Below are positions 10,401-20,469 of a DNA stretch of 64,000 nt, piece after piece. The DNA is taken from NCBI GenBank assembly GCA_950097015.1, contig CATNEN010000034.1:1502501-1566500 (forward strand), given 5' to 3'. This DNA comes from Macrostomum hystrix (taxonomy: Eukaryota > Platyhelminthes > Macrostomidae). Positions within the stretch are counted from its first letter, which is position 1; the number at the start of each line of letters is the position of its first letter. A program made the position numbers and the translations under genes. The notes beneath the pieces were generated by a model. That model saw only the letters and a program-made list of their open reading frames with translations, was not told the DNA's origin and ran no database searches.

Positions 10401-13400
10401 AGATCAGTTTCGCCACTTTCTCAGTTCGCTAAAGATCAGTTTCCGCCCCCATTCTCAGTTCGCTAAAGATCAATTTCCGCCCCCATTCTCAGTTCGCTAA
10501 AGATCAGTTTCCGCCCCCATTCTCAGTTCGCTAAAGATCAGTTTCCGCCCCCATTCTCAGTTCGCTAAAGATCAGTTTCCGCCCCCATTCTCAGTTCGCT
10601 AAAGATCTGTTTCCGCCCCCATTCTCAGTTCGCTAAAGATCAGTTTCCGCCCCCATTCTCAGTTCGCTAAAGATCAGTTTCCGCCCCCATTCTCAGTTCG
10701 CTAAAGATCAGTTTCCGCCCCCATTCTCAGTTCGCTAAAGATCAGTTTCCGCCACTTTCTCAGTTCGCGAAGACACAACACAAAAGGGCAGGGCAAGTCG
10801 AGCCTCGGAGGGCCACCTTTGGCGCCGAACAGAACCGTCGCGGTGGCCAACGCGCTGTCCTCCCTCCTTCATCGCGAGATGAGCAGGAGGAAGTGACGGA
10901 CCCGGGCTAAGTATATTAGCGACGATTCCATCAGTGCCAAGAGTGGGACTGTCAGCTCCGCGTGTCAGGGGGCAGGGTCAGGGGGCAGCAACTGGGACTC
11001 ACGTAGCTGCTCTCAAAGTGACAGGGCGCCGAGTTCTTGAAGTAGTTGGCCTCGTAGAAGTTGGCCGGGCACTGGTTGATGTCCATCTTGTCTAGCAGCA
11101 CGGTGACGGTGGTGACGCCTAGAAATTGCAGGCTTCTCTGCTCAGAGTAGCCAAAGAAGGGCGCTGCCACGGTGATGACCCAGCTATTCACGTGGCGACT
11201 ATTGGGGTCGCGGTTCCTATTGCAGTCAAAGTACGGCTTGGACCAGTACATATCGGCTAGCCTGGGCGCTTTGTAATACAATGGGAAGCGTTGAAACGGC
11301 TTCGAGTCGGTGCCGTTCAGATCCGAGCGCACGTAGGGCTTGTTGACGAAGGTCTCAAGGCCGTAGGTGTTGGAGGCCCAGCGCTGTTTGAGCACTCGAA
11401 ACCAGTCGCGCTCAAAGTACGCCCGTTCCAGCGACCAGCCGGCCGCGTCTTCGGCGATGAAGCTCAGCTGGCGCTGTTTCTGATCGCCGGCATCGTCCGC
11501 GGACACCTTGAACGCCGTGGGGCCGAAGTATTCAATGCGGCGCTTGAGCAGTGGATCCCAGAAGGCCTCCCGATCGAAGTAGATGCCGGCTGACCGGATC
11601 CAGCCGTCCGACATCACGGTGGAGTACACCTCGCCTAGCAGCTGGTCGCGGTTCAGATGCTTGTCGCTGTAAAACGGGCCGTAGACTTCGTCCGGGTTGA
11701 CGTTCTGCGAGAAGGCGCTGAGAAAGTGCGACAGGCGGAGAGCGCTGCGGGCTTGCACCTGCGGGATGGGCGGAGGCGGCTCCGGGTTCGAATCGAAGTC
11801 CTGATTCGAATCCTATTCAGGTTATACTGATCCTAAAACGCAACCCAAGACACACCTGAATCACTACCCAAGCCCACCTATATCTCCACTTTAGGTCCAC
11901 CTGAAGCTCCCCCACCCAAGCCACCTGAAGCCGGACCCAAGCCCAACCCAAGCCACACCTGAAGCTCCACCTGAAGCCCTACTCAAGCCCATCTGAAGCC
12001 CACCAAAGCCCACTCAAGTCACACCTGAAAGCTTGTCTCAGCGCCATAGCCGACCTCGCCAGGCAGCTCCAGCTCCTGGGGCGTCCTGGCGCCGCAGTTT
12101 TCAGGCGTAACTCCGGCCTTGAAACTCATGAGCTGCTTTGCCGCCTCGTACCGGCCCGAATCAAAGGTCGCCAGCCGGCCCAGGTAATGAATGTTCTGAT
12201 CGCCCAGATCGGCAGGTGTGGACACACTCCGTGTGGCCCTACTCAGCAGGCTGCTCACCAGACCGCCCAGCCGGCCTACAGGGCTCTTCTGCTGCCTGCC
12301 CAGTTCGCGGTCTCGCCGGTCGTGCTCGGATACTTTGTGCCGTAGGTCGGCAAGACCGCTGGCATTGTACAGGTTCATCAGGTGTACAATCTCGCGGGTC
12401 TCGTCAACCGATCGCTTTTTTCGCCGGCTATTAGGCGTGATGCCCCGCTCCGTCAGGCGCTGCAGCTTCCAATCGATTGGGATGCACTCAAATTTATCGG
12501 CCTCGGCCTCGGAGGCCTGCTCGATGTCCTGGCCGAGAAACGGCCCGTTCTGCCAGTAGGGATAACGATAGCCCGGCCGGCAGTGGCACAGGTAGCCGCC
12601 GCGTTGAAAGCCATAGCCGGGCAGAGGCTCGCACTGGCAGTTGGCAGTGAGATATATTACAATTTTTGCGCGATTTATTCTCCCTTCTCTACTTGTAAGT
12701 AGTGTGCTTAGAATTCATTATTTTATAAGTGGAAAAAATCTACGTCAATTTTACAACACAGAAACAAAATCTGCGAAAAGCAGCTTACAATCTCATTGAG
12801 AGATAAAAAAGAGAGGGGAGAAACTAGAGATTAGTAGAGGGGAGAGATCAGACAGGGGAGACAAGACAGGGGGAGATAAGACACTGCAGAGATGAGACAC
12901 GGAAGAGATGAGACACGGAAGAGATGAGACACGGAAGAGATGAGAGACGGCAGAGATGAGACACGGAAGAGATGAGACACGGCAGAGATGAGACACGGCA
13001 GAGATGAGACACGGGAGAGATGAGACACGGCAGAGATGAGACACGGCAGATATGAGACACGGGGGAGATGAGATTCGAGAAAATTGGTGCGGGGTGAGGC
13101 GAGCAAGCCGAATCTGGGCCGTGGGCCGGGGGCACCCGACCCAGCAACGGGGCTGGCACACAACTTACCGCAATACTCTAGTGAGCAGAGCAAACCGCCT
13201 CAGTGGAGCAGGCGGTTTGGGAAGCAGCGGCGGCCAAGCGGGGGCTCCCCTCAGGGCCAGCCCTTCAACTTTATATCCCCCTGCCAGGCACAGCCGACCG
13301 CCTCATCCTCCGCCGATTCTCCCACCCAGACTCCCACATGGAGAACTGGCGGCAAGGCCGGCGGACTGTCTGGGAGGGTGAGGGAGGGGGCGCGAGGCTG

Positions 13401-16400
13401 GACTAGGCCAGGGTGCCGCGGGAAGGGACGGGAGTGAGGAGAGGGCCAGTGAGAGGGGATCGGGCATCGATCGATCCGAATATCCCCTGCGATTTCCAGC
13501 TTCCACCGCAGCAGCAGCAGCAGATTCGCCTTGCTCTCAACCAAATCCCTCTGCAAGTCAATGTCTGGTCGGTCTATCGTCATCGCTAATCCCAAACTCC
13601 CCTTTCCAAATCCCACGATGGGATCTCGCGAGAAACAGCCCAGAGATGAGGGAAGGGAGAAACAGGCTGGCGAATGAGACGTGTACAATGCTGTATAAGA
13701 CAGAAAAGGCTTAGGAGAATATGAGAGAGGGAGTGGGTGCATGTGTGTGCCTGCCTGTCTGTGTCAGATAGTCCAGAAAGCCAAACTAAGTAAAAAACTT
13801 GTTAGTTGGTTAGCCCTTGCAAGCAAAAACGGGGAAAAAAACTGGCAGTCTAGGAGAAAAACAGACAGGCTGGGAGAGAAACAGACAGGCTGGGAGAGAA
13901 ACAGATAGGCTGGGAGAGAAACAGATAGGCTGGGAGAGAAACAGACAGGCTGGGAGAGAAACAGACAGGCTGGGAGAGAAACAGACAGGCTGGGAGAGAA
14001 ACAGACAGGCTGGGAAAGAAACAGACAGGTTGGGAGACAAACTCACCAGGGTGGTACTGCGGCAGCGGGCCACGCCGCTGAAGTAGGTCCTGTCCTGCGA
14101 GTCAGGCGACCTGTCGCACGGATCGAAGTCGATGCGTAGAAAGTCAAGGTCCGTGACGGTGATGGCCACATATCTGCGCGCATTCAGAGTTGAATGGGAA
14201 TTATTAAGATGGGAATACGTAGTCGGATGGGATCCATTGTGGATGAAGCTTACAGAGATAATTGGGTTAGGACTGAAGCATTCGCTCTCGGCGGTCACTC
14301 GCTGCCCCCCCTCACCCCAAGGGAAATTTTCTGTAGAAAAATGGGTCGCTTCGCACGTTCATCTTTCCTACCATTCCACTCTCCCTCTCTATCAAGCAGT
14401 CTCTTTCCGATTGTCCCTATTTCTCTTTCATTTTATCTTCCTTTTCAAGACCGTCACTTGGCCCTTGGCCAGTTTCACACCACCCAGAGACTGTCTGACT
14501 GAATGAAAGAAGGGATTTTAACCAATCGATAAACCCTAACCTAGCCTTTCACGGAAGAGACAGAAAATTGCGCACGGTCGCTTCTAAAACTGCCCGAACT
14601 GTGGAAAATCCCATGGGATAGCTGCCCCAGCTGCATATGAGCCAAACTGTGTGATCAGGATTGGGTTTGGATTCTAGGAAATTAAATTGAGATGCGCACG
14701 ACAGATAAACGGGAATGAGTCAGATAGGGCTAGATTATCCAGCAATGCAGTTTCACAGGCTGCGGGTAGACTCTGCAGCTATTTTTTTAATAGATCTCAG
14801 ACATTCGGGACTAGATCTCTATGAGATTCGAGACTAGATCTCTATGAGATTAGAGACTAGATCTCTATGAGATTCGAGACTAGATCTCTATGAGATTAGA
14901 GACTCGATCTCTATGAGATTAAAGACTAGATCTCTATGAGATTAAAGACTAGATCTCTATGAGATTCGAGACTAGATCTCTATGAGATTCGAGACTAGAT
15001 CTCTATGAGATTAGAGACTAGATCTCTATAAGATTCGAGACTAGATCTCTATAAGATTCGAGAAAAGATCTCTATGAGATTCGAGACTAGATCTCTATGA
15101 GATTCGAGACTAGATCTCTATGAGATTCGAGACTAGATCTCTATGAGATTAGAGACTCGATCTCTATGAGATTCGAGACTAGATCTCTATGAGATTCGAG
15201 ACTAGATCTCTATGAGATTCGAGACTAGATCTCTATGAGATTAGAGTCCAGATCTCTATGAGATTCGAGAGTAGATCTCTATGAGATTAGAGACCAGATC
15301 TCTATGAGATTCGAGACCAGATCTCTATGAGATTCGAGAAAAGATCTCTATGAGATTCGGGACTAGATCTCTATGAGATTCGAGACAAGATCTCTATGAG
15401 ATTCGAGACTAGATCTCTATGAGATTAGAGACTAGATCTCTATGAGATTCGAGACTAGATCTCTATGAGATTAGAGACTAGATCTCTATGAGATTCGAGA
15501 CTAGATCTCTATGAGATTAGAGACTCGATCTCTATGAGATTAAAGACTAGATCTCTATGAGATTAAAGACTAGATCTCTATGAGATTCGAGACTAGATCT
15601 CTATGAGATTAGAGACTCGATCTCTATGAGATTAAAGACTAGATCTCTATGAGATTCGAGAAAAGATCTCTATGAGATTCGAGACTAGATCTCTATGAGA
15701 TTAGAGTCCAGATCTCTATGAGATTCGAGACTAGATCTCTATGAGATTAGAGACTAGATCTCTATAAGATTCGAGAAAAGATCTCTATGAGATTCGAGAC
15801 TAGATCTCTATGAGATTAGAGACTAGATCTCTATGAGATTCGAGAAAAGATCTCTATGAGATTCGAGAAAAGATCTCTATGAGATTAGAGTCCAGATCTC
15901 TATGAGATTCGAGACTAGATCTCTATGAGATTCGAGAAAAGATCTCTATGAGATTCGAGAAAAGATCTCTATGAGATTCGAGACTAGATCTCTATGAGAT
16001 TAGAGACCAGATCTCTATGAGATTAGAGACTAGATCTCTATGAGATTAGAGACTAGATCTATATGAGATTCGAGAATAGATCTTAATAAGATTCGAGAGA
16101 TCTCTATGAAAAATAGTATTATATTGTTTGTTGACGCGGCTTGAAGCAGCGATCTACTGATATTCGCGTCCTAATACCAGGTCATGCAAAATGGTTGCTG
16201 GGCTTACTGTGGCCTACGTAGCTTTAGCTCCGGACTGTAGCGAAACATGAAGTCGATGACTGGCGCCACCGCGCTAATGATCCACTTATTGGACCTGCCG
16301 CAGTCAAAGTAGGGCCTTGAAAAGTACACGGGCTGGTAGTTTTCGGAGATACCTGGCGAAGGCGGCCCGAAAAACTGCTTCTTGTGCAAAGGTATTGGAT

Positions 16401-18319
16401 CCATCTGGCCAATCTTGGTGGCGTTGTAGATTATGTAATCGTACTGATGCTTGCCCCTGTAGTCTGTCTTCGAATCCGGTATAAAATCGATGTCGTTGGA
16501 CACATCGCGAACCACCATGGAGTTTAGCGGGTGCCAAGGCGCAACGTAGTCATGGTCCGGACCAGAGCCGAGGTCGTTAACCTGTTCGTGATTGACATGT
16601 GTTAGCGTTGTTACCTGCTGAATTCCATCTCTAATCTTCTCTGCAATCTATTTTTTCTTTCGACTGCAAATTTAGTCTCCCATTCTACTCCACACTATGT
16701 CTCGTCTCCACTCCACTGTCTGTCCTCCTCTCTACTCCACACTATGTCTCTTCTCCACTCCACTGTCTGTCCTCCTCTCTACTCCACACTATGTCTCTTC
16801 TCCACTCCACTGTCTGTCCTCCTCTCTACTCCACACTATGTCTCTTCTCCACTCCACTGTCTGTCCCCCTCTCTACTCCACACTATGTCTCTTCTCCACT
16901 CCACTGTCTGTCCTCCTCTCTACTCCACACTATGTCTCTTCTCCACTCCACTGTCTGTCCTCCTCTCTACTCCACACTATGTCTCTTCTCCACTCCACTG
17001 TCTGTCCTCCTCTCTACTCCACACTATGTCTCTTCTCCACTCCACTGTCTGTCCTCCTCTCTACTCCACACTATGTCTCTTCTCCACTCCACTGTCTGTC
17101 CTCCTCTCTACTCCACACTATGTCTCTTCTCCACTCCACTGTCTGTCCTCCTCTCTACTCCACACTATGTCTCTTCTCCACTCCACTGTCTGTCCTCCTC
17201 TCTACTCCACACTATGTCTCTTCTCCACTCCACTGTCTGTCCCCCTCTCTACTCCACACTATGTCTCTTCTCCACTCCACTGTCTGTCCTCCTCTCTACT
17301 CCACACTATGTCTCTTCTCCACTCCACTGTCTGTCCCCCTCTCTACTCCACACTATGTCTCTTCTCCACTCCACTGTCTGTCCTCCTCTCTACTCCACAC
17401 TATGTCTCTTCTCCACTCCACTGTCTGTCCTCCTCTCTACTCCACACTATGTCTCTTCTCCACTCCACTGTCTGTCCTCCTCTCTACTCCACACTATGTC
17501 TCTTCTCCACTCCACTGTCTGTCCCCCTCTCTACTCCACACTATGTCTCTTCTCCACTCCACTGTCTGTCTCCCATTCTACTCCAGTCATTGTCCCTTTT
17601 ACTCCAGTCATTGTCCCTTTTACTCCAGTCATTGTCCCTTTTACTCCAGTCATTGTCCCTTTTACTCCAGTCATTGTCCCTCTACTCCAGTCATTGTCCC
17701 TCTACTCCAGTCATTGTCCCTCTCCGCCCACCTGAATAGTGTTGTTAGTGGGCTCCCTCAGCCAGTTAACAGGATCTTGATAATCATCAACAAGGAAGGC
17801 CTTGGGTCCAAACAGCGGGAGGGTGTTGTTGAACAGCAGAATGGTTGGATACCAGTTCGCGTACTGGGTGTGCGTGTCGAAGAGAACGCCTGAGCCGTTC
17901 ATCAGGCCGACGCTTGAGGAAACATCGGCGCTGGCGCCCAGATAATAATACAGCAGGCCCGGCAGCATGGGAAAATCCGTGACCTTGGACTCGTTGAGTC
18001 GCTGAAGGATGTACGAGTAAAAATAGGCCCTGTTCAAAGCTATGTTGTGCATGTGGATTAAGTTGGTCCGGTTAGGAAAGATCACAATCTGTGGCAGCAC
18101 GTTGAACTTTGGTCGTTGGCCAACCGCATTAGCTGGCAGCCTGAGTGACTCGATACTCTTTGATTTGCAATTGAATTCGTTCACCGTGTCCATCTTCTCC
18201 ATGATCTCGTCAAAGTTGTCCCGACCCATCCAGCGGTAGGGGCCAATGGCAATGCTGCCATGACCCAACAAGGCAACAATCGCAATTAGTGTTACTATGG
18301 CGATGCGCCCAAGTCCCAT
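7291..18319 (-). CDS. GPR158/Smog-type receptor ectodomain with two Cache + EGF-like modules (six exons)
   Basis: Exons in order on the minus strand are 18319-17732, 16581-16208, 14173-14047, 12633-12025, 11758-11003 and 7449-7292. All phases agree (0, 2, 0, 0, 0), giving about 870 residues. The start MGLGRIAIVTLIAIVALLG is a signal peptide and directly follows a TTTCTTTCAG acceptor, so a 5' UTR exon or a trans-spliced leader lies upstream. Module 1 has FGPKAF, PYFDCGRSNKW and YVAITVTDLDF, then the EGF-like CEPLPGYGF...CHCRPGYRYP. Module 2 repeats this order: FGPTAF, PYFDCNRN, LDKMDINQC, then CVPTLHNKF...CECRQGYEYP. The Cache domain followed by a Cys-rich EGF-like piece is characteristic of GPR158/GPR179/Smog orphan class C receptors. 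The seven-helix part is not in this window. Exon 6 ends either at a TAG or at an overlapping GTGAGC donor. Confidence 0.75.
7575..10770. repeat. 34-bp minisatellite, about 93 copies (3.2 kb)
   Basis: The unit contains TTCGCTAAAGATCAG followed by TTTCCGCCCCCATTCTCAG, with C/T/A variants in the C run. On the plus strand each unit ends in a pyrimidine tract plus CAG, like a 3' splice site, but antisense to the host gene. It lies in intron 5 of the Cache/EGF gene. Confidence 0.97.
11003..11758 (-). CDS. Cache/EGF receptor exon 5: complete Cache domain 2
   Basis: 252 codons, acceptor CCGCAG|GTG and donor TAC|GTGAGT, phase 0 at both ends. It has FGPTAFKVSAD, KPYFDCNRN and VTVLLDKMDINQC. It is the best match in the gene to the GPR158-family Cache pattern. 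Here one exon holds what exons 1-3 encode for module 1. Confidence 0.8.
11759..12024 (-). repeat. Decayed repeat made of the exon 4 splice junction
   Basis: The 266-bp intron is built of about six to seven imperfect copies of GCTTCAGGTG followed by a G-rich segment. The real exon/intron junction is GCTTTCAG|GTGTGACTTG, so the array repeats the 5' splice site itself. On the plus strand, copies of CACCTGAAGC are at about 11853, 11909, 11931, 11955 and 11970. Confidence 0.7.
12025..12633 (-). CDS. Cache/EGF receptor exon 4: EGF-like 1 and linker with a furin-like site
   Basis: 203 codons, phase 0 at both ends. It starts CEPLPGYGF and includes CHCRPGYRYP (EGF-like). A linker follows with PNSRRKKRSVDE, a good proprotein-convertase (furin-type RXKR) match, then a long spacer up to the second Cache domain. 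Confidence 0.75.
12865..13075. repeat. 16-bp minisatellite (GAGATGAGACACGGAA)
   Basis: About 13 copies with a/c/g variants at the last positions. It lies in intron 3 of the Cache/EGF gene, ahead of exon 4. Confidence 0.9.
13080..13835. other. Intron sequence, no exon recognised
   Basis: GC-rich to mixed sequence inside intron 3 of the Cache/EGF gene. Overlapping ORFs of 60-160 aa on both strands are proline/serine-rich and show no domain. A skipped small exon cannot be excluded, but exons 3 and 4 already join in phase. Confidence 0.4.
13845..14040. repeat. 20-bp minisatellite next to the exon 3 donor
   Basis: About ten copies of GACAGGCTGGGAGAGAAACA. On the host (minus) strand the unit reads CTGTCTGTTTCTCTCCCAG, a pyrimidine tract plus AG. 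It begins about 6 nt after the real 5' splice site. Confidence 0.92.
14047..14173 (-). CDS. Cache/EGF receptor exon 3: end of Cache domain 1
   Basis: The acceptor GCGCAG|A joins in phase 2 and the donor CTG|GTGAGT is phase 0. It encodes YVAITVTDLDFLRIDFDPC, equivalent to the DINQC end of the second Cache domain. Confidence 0.7.
14800..16110. repeat. 23-bp minisatellite, about 57 copies
   Basis: The unit contains AGATCTCTATGAGATTCGAG with several variant types. It sits in intron 2 of the Cache/EGF gene, starting about 100 nt after the donor of exon 2. Confidence 0.95.
16208..16581 (-). CDS. Cache/EGF receptor exon 2: core of Cache domain 1
   Basis: Acceptor GAACAG|GTT in phase 0 and donor CCACA|GTAAGC in phase 2. 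It includes PYFDCGRSNKWIISAVAPV, the central Cache strand with the conserved YFDC segment. Confidence 0.75.
16690..17570. repeat. 47-bp minisatellite, about 18 copies
   Basis: Pyrimidine-rich 47-bp unit containing CTCCACTCCACTGTCTGTCC and CTACTCCACACTATG. The 314-398 aa ORFs here exist only because three units (141 bp) contain no stop. Confidence 0.95.
17570..17725. repeat. 20-bp minisatellite abutting the exon 1 donor
   Basis: About seven copies of ACTCCAGTCATTGTCCCTTT, shortening at the right. It ends about 6 nt from the 5' splice site of exon 1 of the Cache/EGF gene and is adjacent to the 47-bp array. Confidence 0.9.
17732..18319 (-). CDS. Cache/EGF receptor exon 1: signal peptide and start of Cache domain 1
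   Basis: 196 codons, phase 0 end at CAG|GTGGGC. It contains the signal peptide, several N-glycosylation sequons (NRT, NES, NGS, NNT) and the FGPKAF motif that recurs in module 2. ATG at 18319 is the first codon after a strong acceptor. Confidence 0.75.
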
Positions 18320-18323
18320 GGCT

Positions 18324-20469
18324 GAAAGAAACAACAGTAATGCGAAAAATCAGTCCTTACATATACATCCTTAAATTGGCATAGAATAGCTACTTTGTAA
18401 GGACTTTTAAAGCATTTAAACTATACAAACATGTAGCCAATTTTTAGACAAATTTAGGCAAACAAAAAGTATATTAGTGAAAGAATTTGTGATGAAAACA
18501 CATTTATTTTAGCTAAAAAACAAAACTGTGTAAAACTGTTATTAAAAAGATCACACAGCCAACTTAGGTCAGTTAAAAATATTAAAAATATTTTAATCTA
18601 ATATACAATATTCTAATTAACTAAGGTATTTAACAATCTTACAAGCAGAAGTAATTTTGCATTAGCAATTGTAAAATCTGATTTAAACAAAAATAAGACA
18701 GCAAAAAATGGATTACAAAAATACACTGCCAATTTAATTGGGAGAAAATATTTTTTTGCCCATATTTCTATAATACACTATTACTATATAGTGTATATAG
18801 TGTAATTTAGTTCTTATTAGAGATGTAATCAGATCTTGTTTGGACAAGATCTAGGCATTTTGGTGATTTTAGGAGTTTTCATTTTTCAAAAAAGTAGACA
18901 CAAGATTTTAAAAAGTTGAATTTCAGACTTTCAATAATTCTGTATGAAGAAGCAGTAATTGATATAGTTGATTCATTTCATAGCTTTCTAAAGTTTTTAT
19001 CTATCCTCTTTCAATTTCAGAAGACAACTTTAATGATTTGTTAATTATGATATATACCATGTAAAGACTGAATTATGACCCAAGTGTGAAATGTTCCCAT
19101 CACACTAACGAAAAATGTATCTAACAAATGGCGTTATTAGCTTCATAGCCTTACCTTTCTGAAGAAGTGGAAATGTATGCTGATTGCTGAAAAATTTCAA
19201 TTTTACCTTACTTATGACCTCATTGACTCACTGACACATTAAAGCAATCAAGTTTAAAAATGTCATTTATTATTAAAAACATAGTCTGTTTTGTTAAATA
19301 GTTATTTTATTTATTATTATTCAAACTGGTGCATTTATCAGGATATAGTATATGAATATATTAGCTGATAGCAAGTATAAAAGCAAACAATTTTATGCTA
19401 AACATAAAACAATCCATCCAAACTTAATTATGTGTCTTGCTGTTTTGTTTTCTCTCACATTTCTGAACTTAAGGTTCTTGCATTTTATTGAATTGCATCT
19501 CAACCAAACTCAGATTTTTACACCTCTAGTTATTATCATTGTGCAGCTATTCTCCATGTTATGCATAATTCCTTTGTGGTATACTTTCTGATATTTTTAT
19601 AAATTTTGTTAAGATTCATGTCAATAATAAATATATTTTGTTGACTCCAAATAAGTTTCTTTGGAGGCAGACTTGACTGCTATTAGTGTTTTAAATGAAA
19701 TTATTTATTGGAAATACAAGAGTGTCATCTAAAGCATAAGATATTCAACTCCAGATTAAAAAATCAACACAGGGTTTCCATTTTCCAATAGCTAGCTATG
19801 TAGCTATGATAAGCTACAATTTTCTTTAATAAAAAAAGTTTTATAACACTTTCAAATGGTAATATATGAGCAGTAAAAACTATATATAAATATATATTCC
19901 TAGCTAAGTAGTTCGGGTAAAATTTGTGAGAAGCAGTTGTCACTTAGCATAGCAGTAGGCCTAACATAGTTTATAGTAGTGTACTGTAAGTTAAAGGTTC
20001 TTATATATTATAAAAGACAGCAGAAATAAAAACAATTTTCATATCATCTTAGTAATTCATCTTACTCTACATACCAAACTCGCAAATACAACAAATTCTT
20101 GAATCACGATACATAAGGAAATATAATAAGTCCTAGGCGGAAGGCTCGCATATTGAAAAAAGCGGATACAACTTTCAAGTCAAAAGGAGACAGTTATGCT
20201 TCTTTGGAATGGTTTAGTGTTGGAGCTTTCGCTGATAAAAAATCAAGTCATTTCAAGCAGCAAAGTTTTTCCTAAGGGCTAAAGTTAGCTGAAGGGCAAA
20301 ATTATTATTTGTTAATGTTAATGAAAATGCGATAACCAAAGAAGTATAGTTTCAAAGTATTCAAAGTTTTAATATTATCTGTAACTTAAGTTAAACCTCA
20401 TAAGCGCTAAATCTGTAAAGTCTCATAATTTTATTTTAAGTTCTATTGTGTAGTTGTGAGAAAATTAGT
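18324..20469. other. AT-rich intergenic region
   Basis: Lies between the Cache/EGF gene (-) and the first sialomucin gene (+), so it is a divergent intergenic region that should hold both promoters. No exon, RNA or repeat could be supported. The 79-aa ORF at 19352-19591 is AT-rich and hydrophobic and looks fortuitous. Confidence 0.45.

Noticed and set aside
7575-10770. CRISPR-like array
   Set aside because: Eukaryotic genes lie around it and there are no spacers: units are contiguous and nearly identical.
16697-17893. 398-aa ORF rich in Ser, Leu and Pro
   Set aside because: Three overlapping frames are all open because the 47-bp repeat has no stops. It lies in an intron of the Cache/EGF gene.
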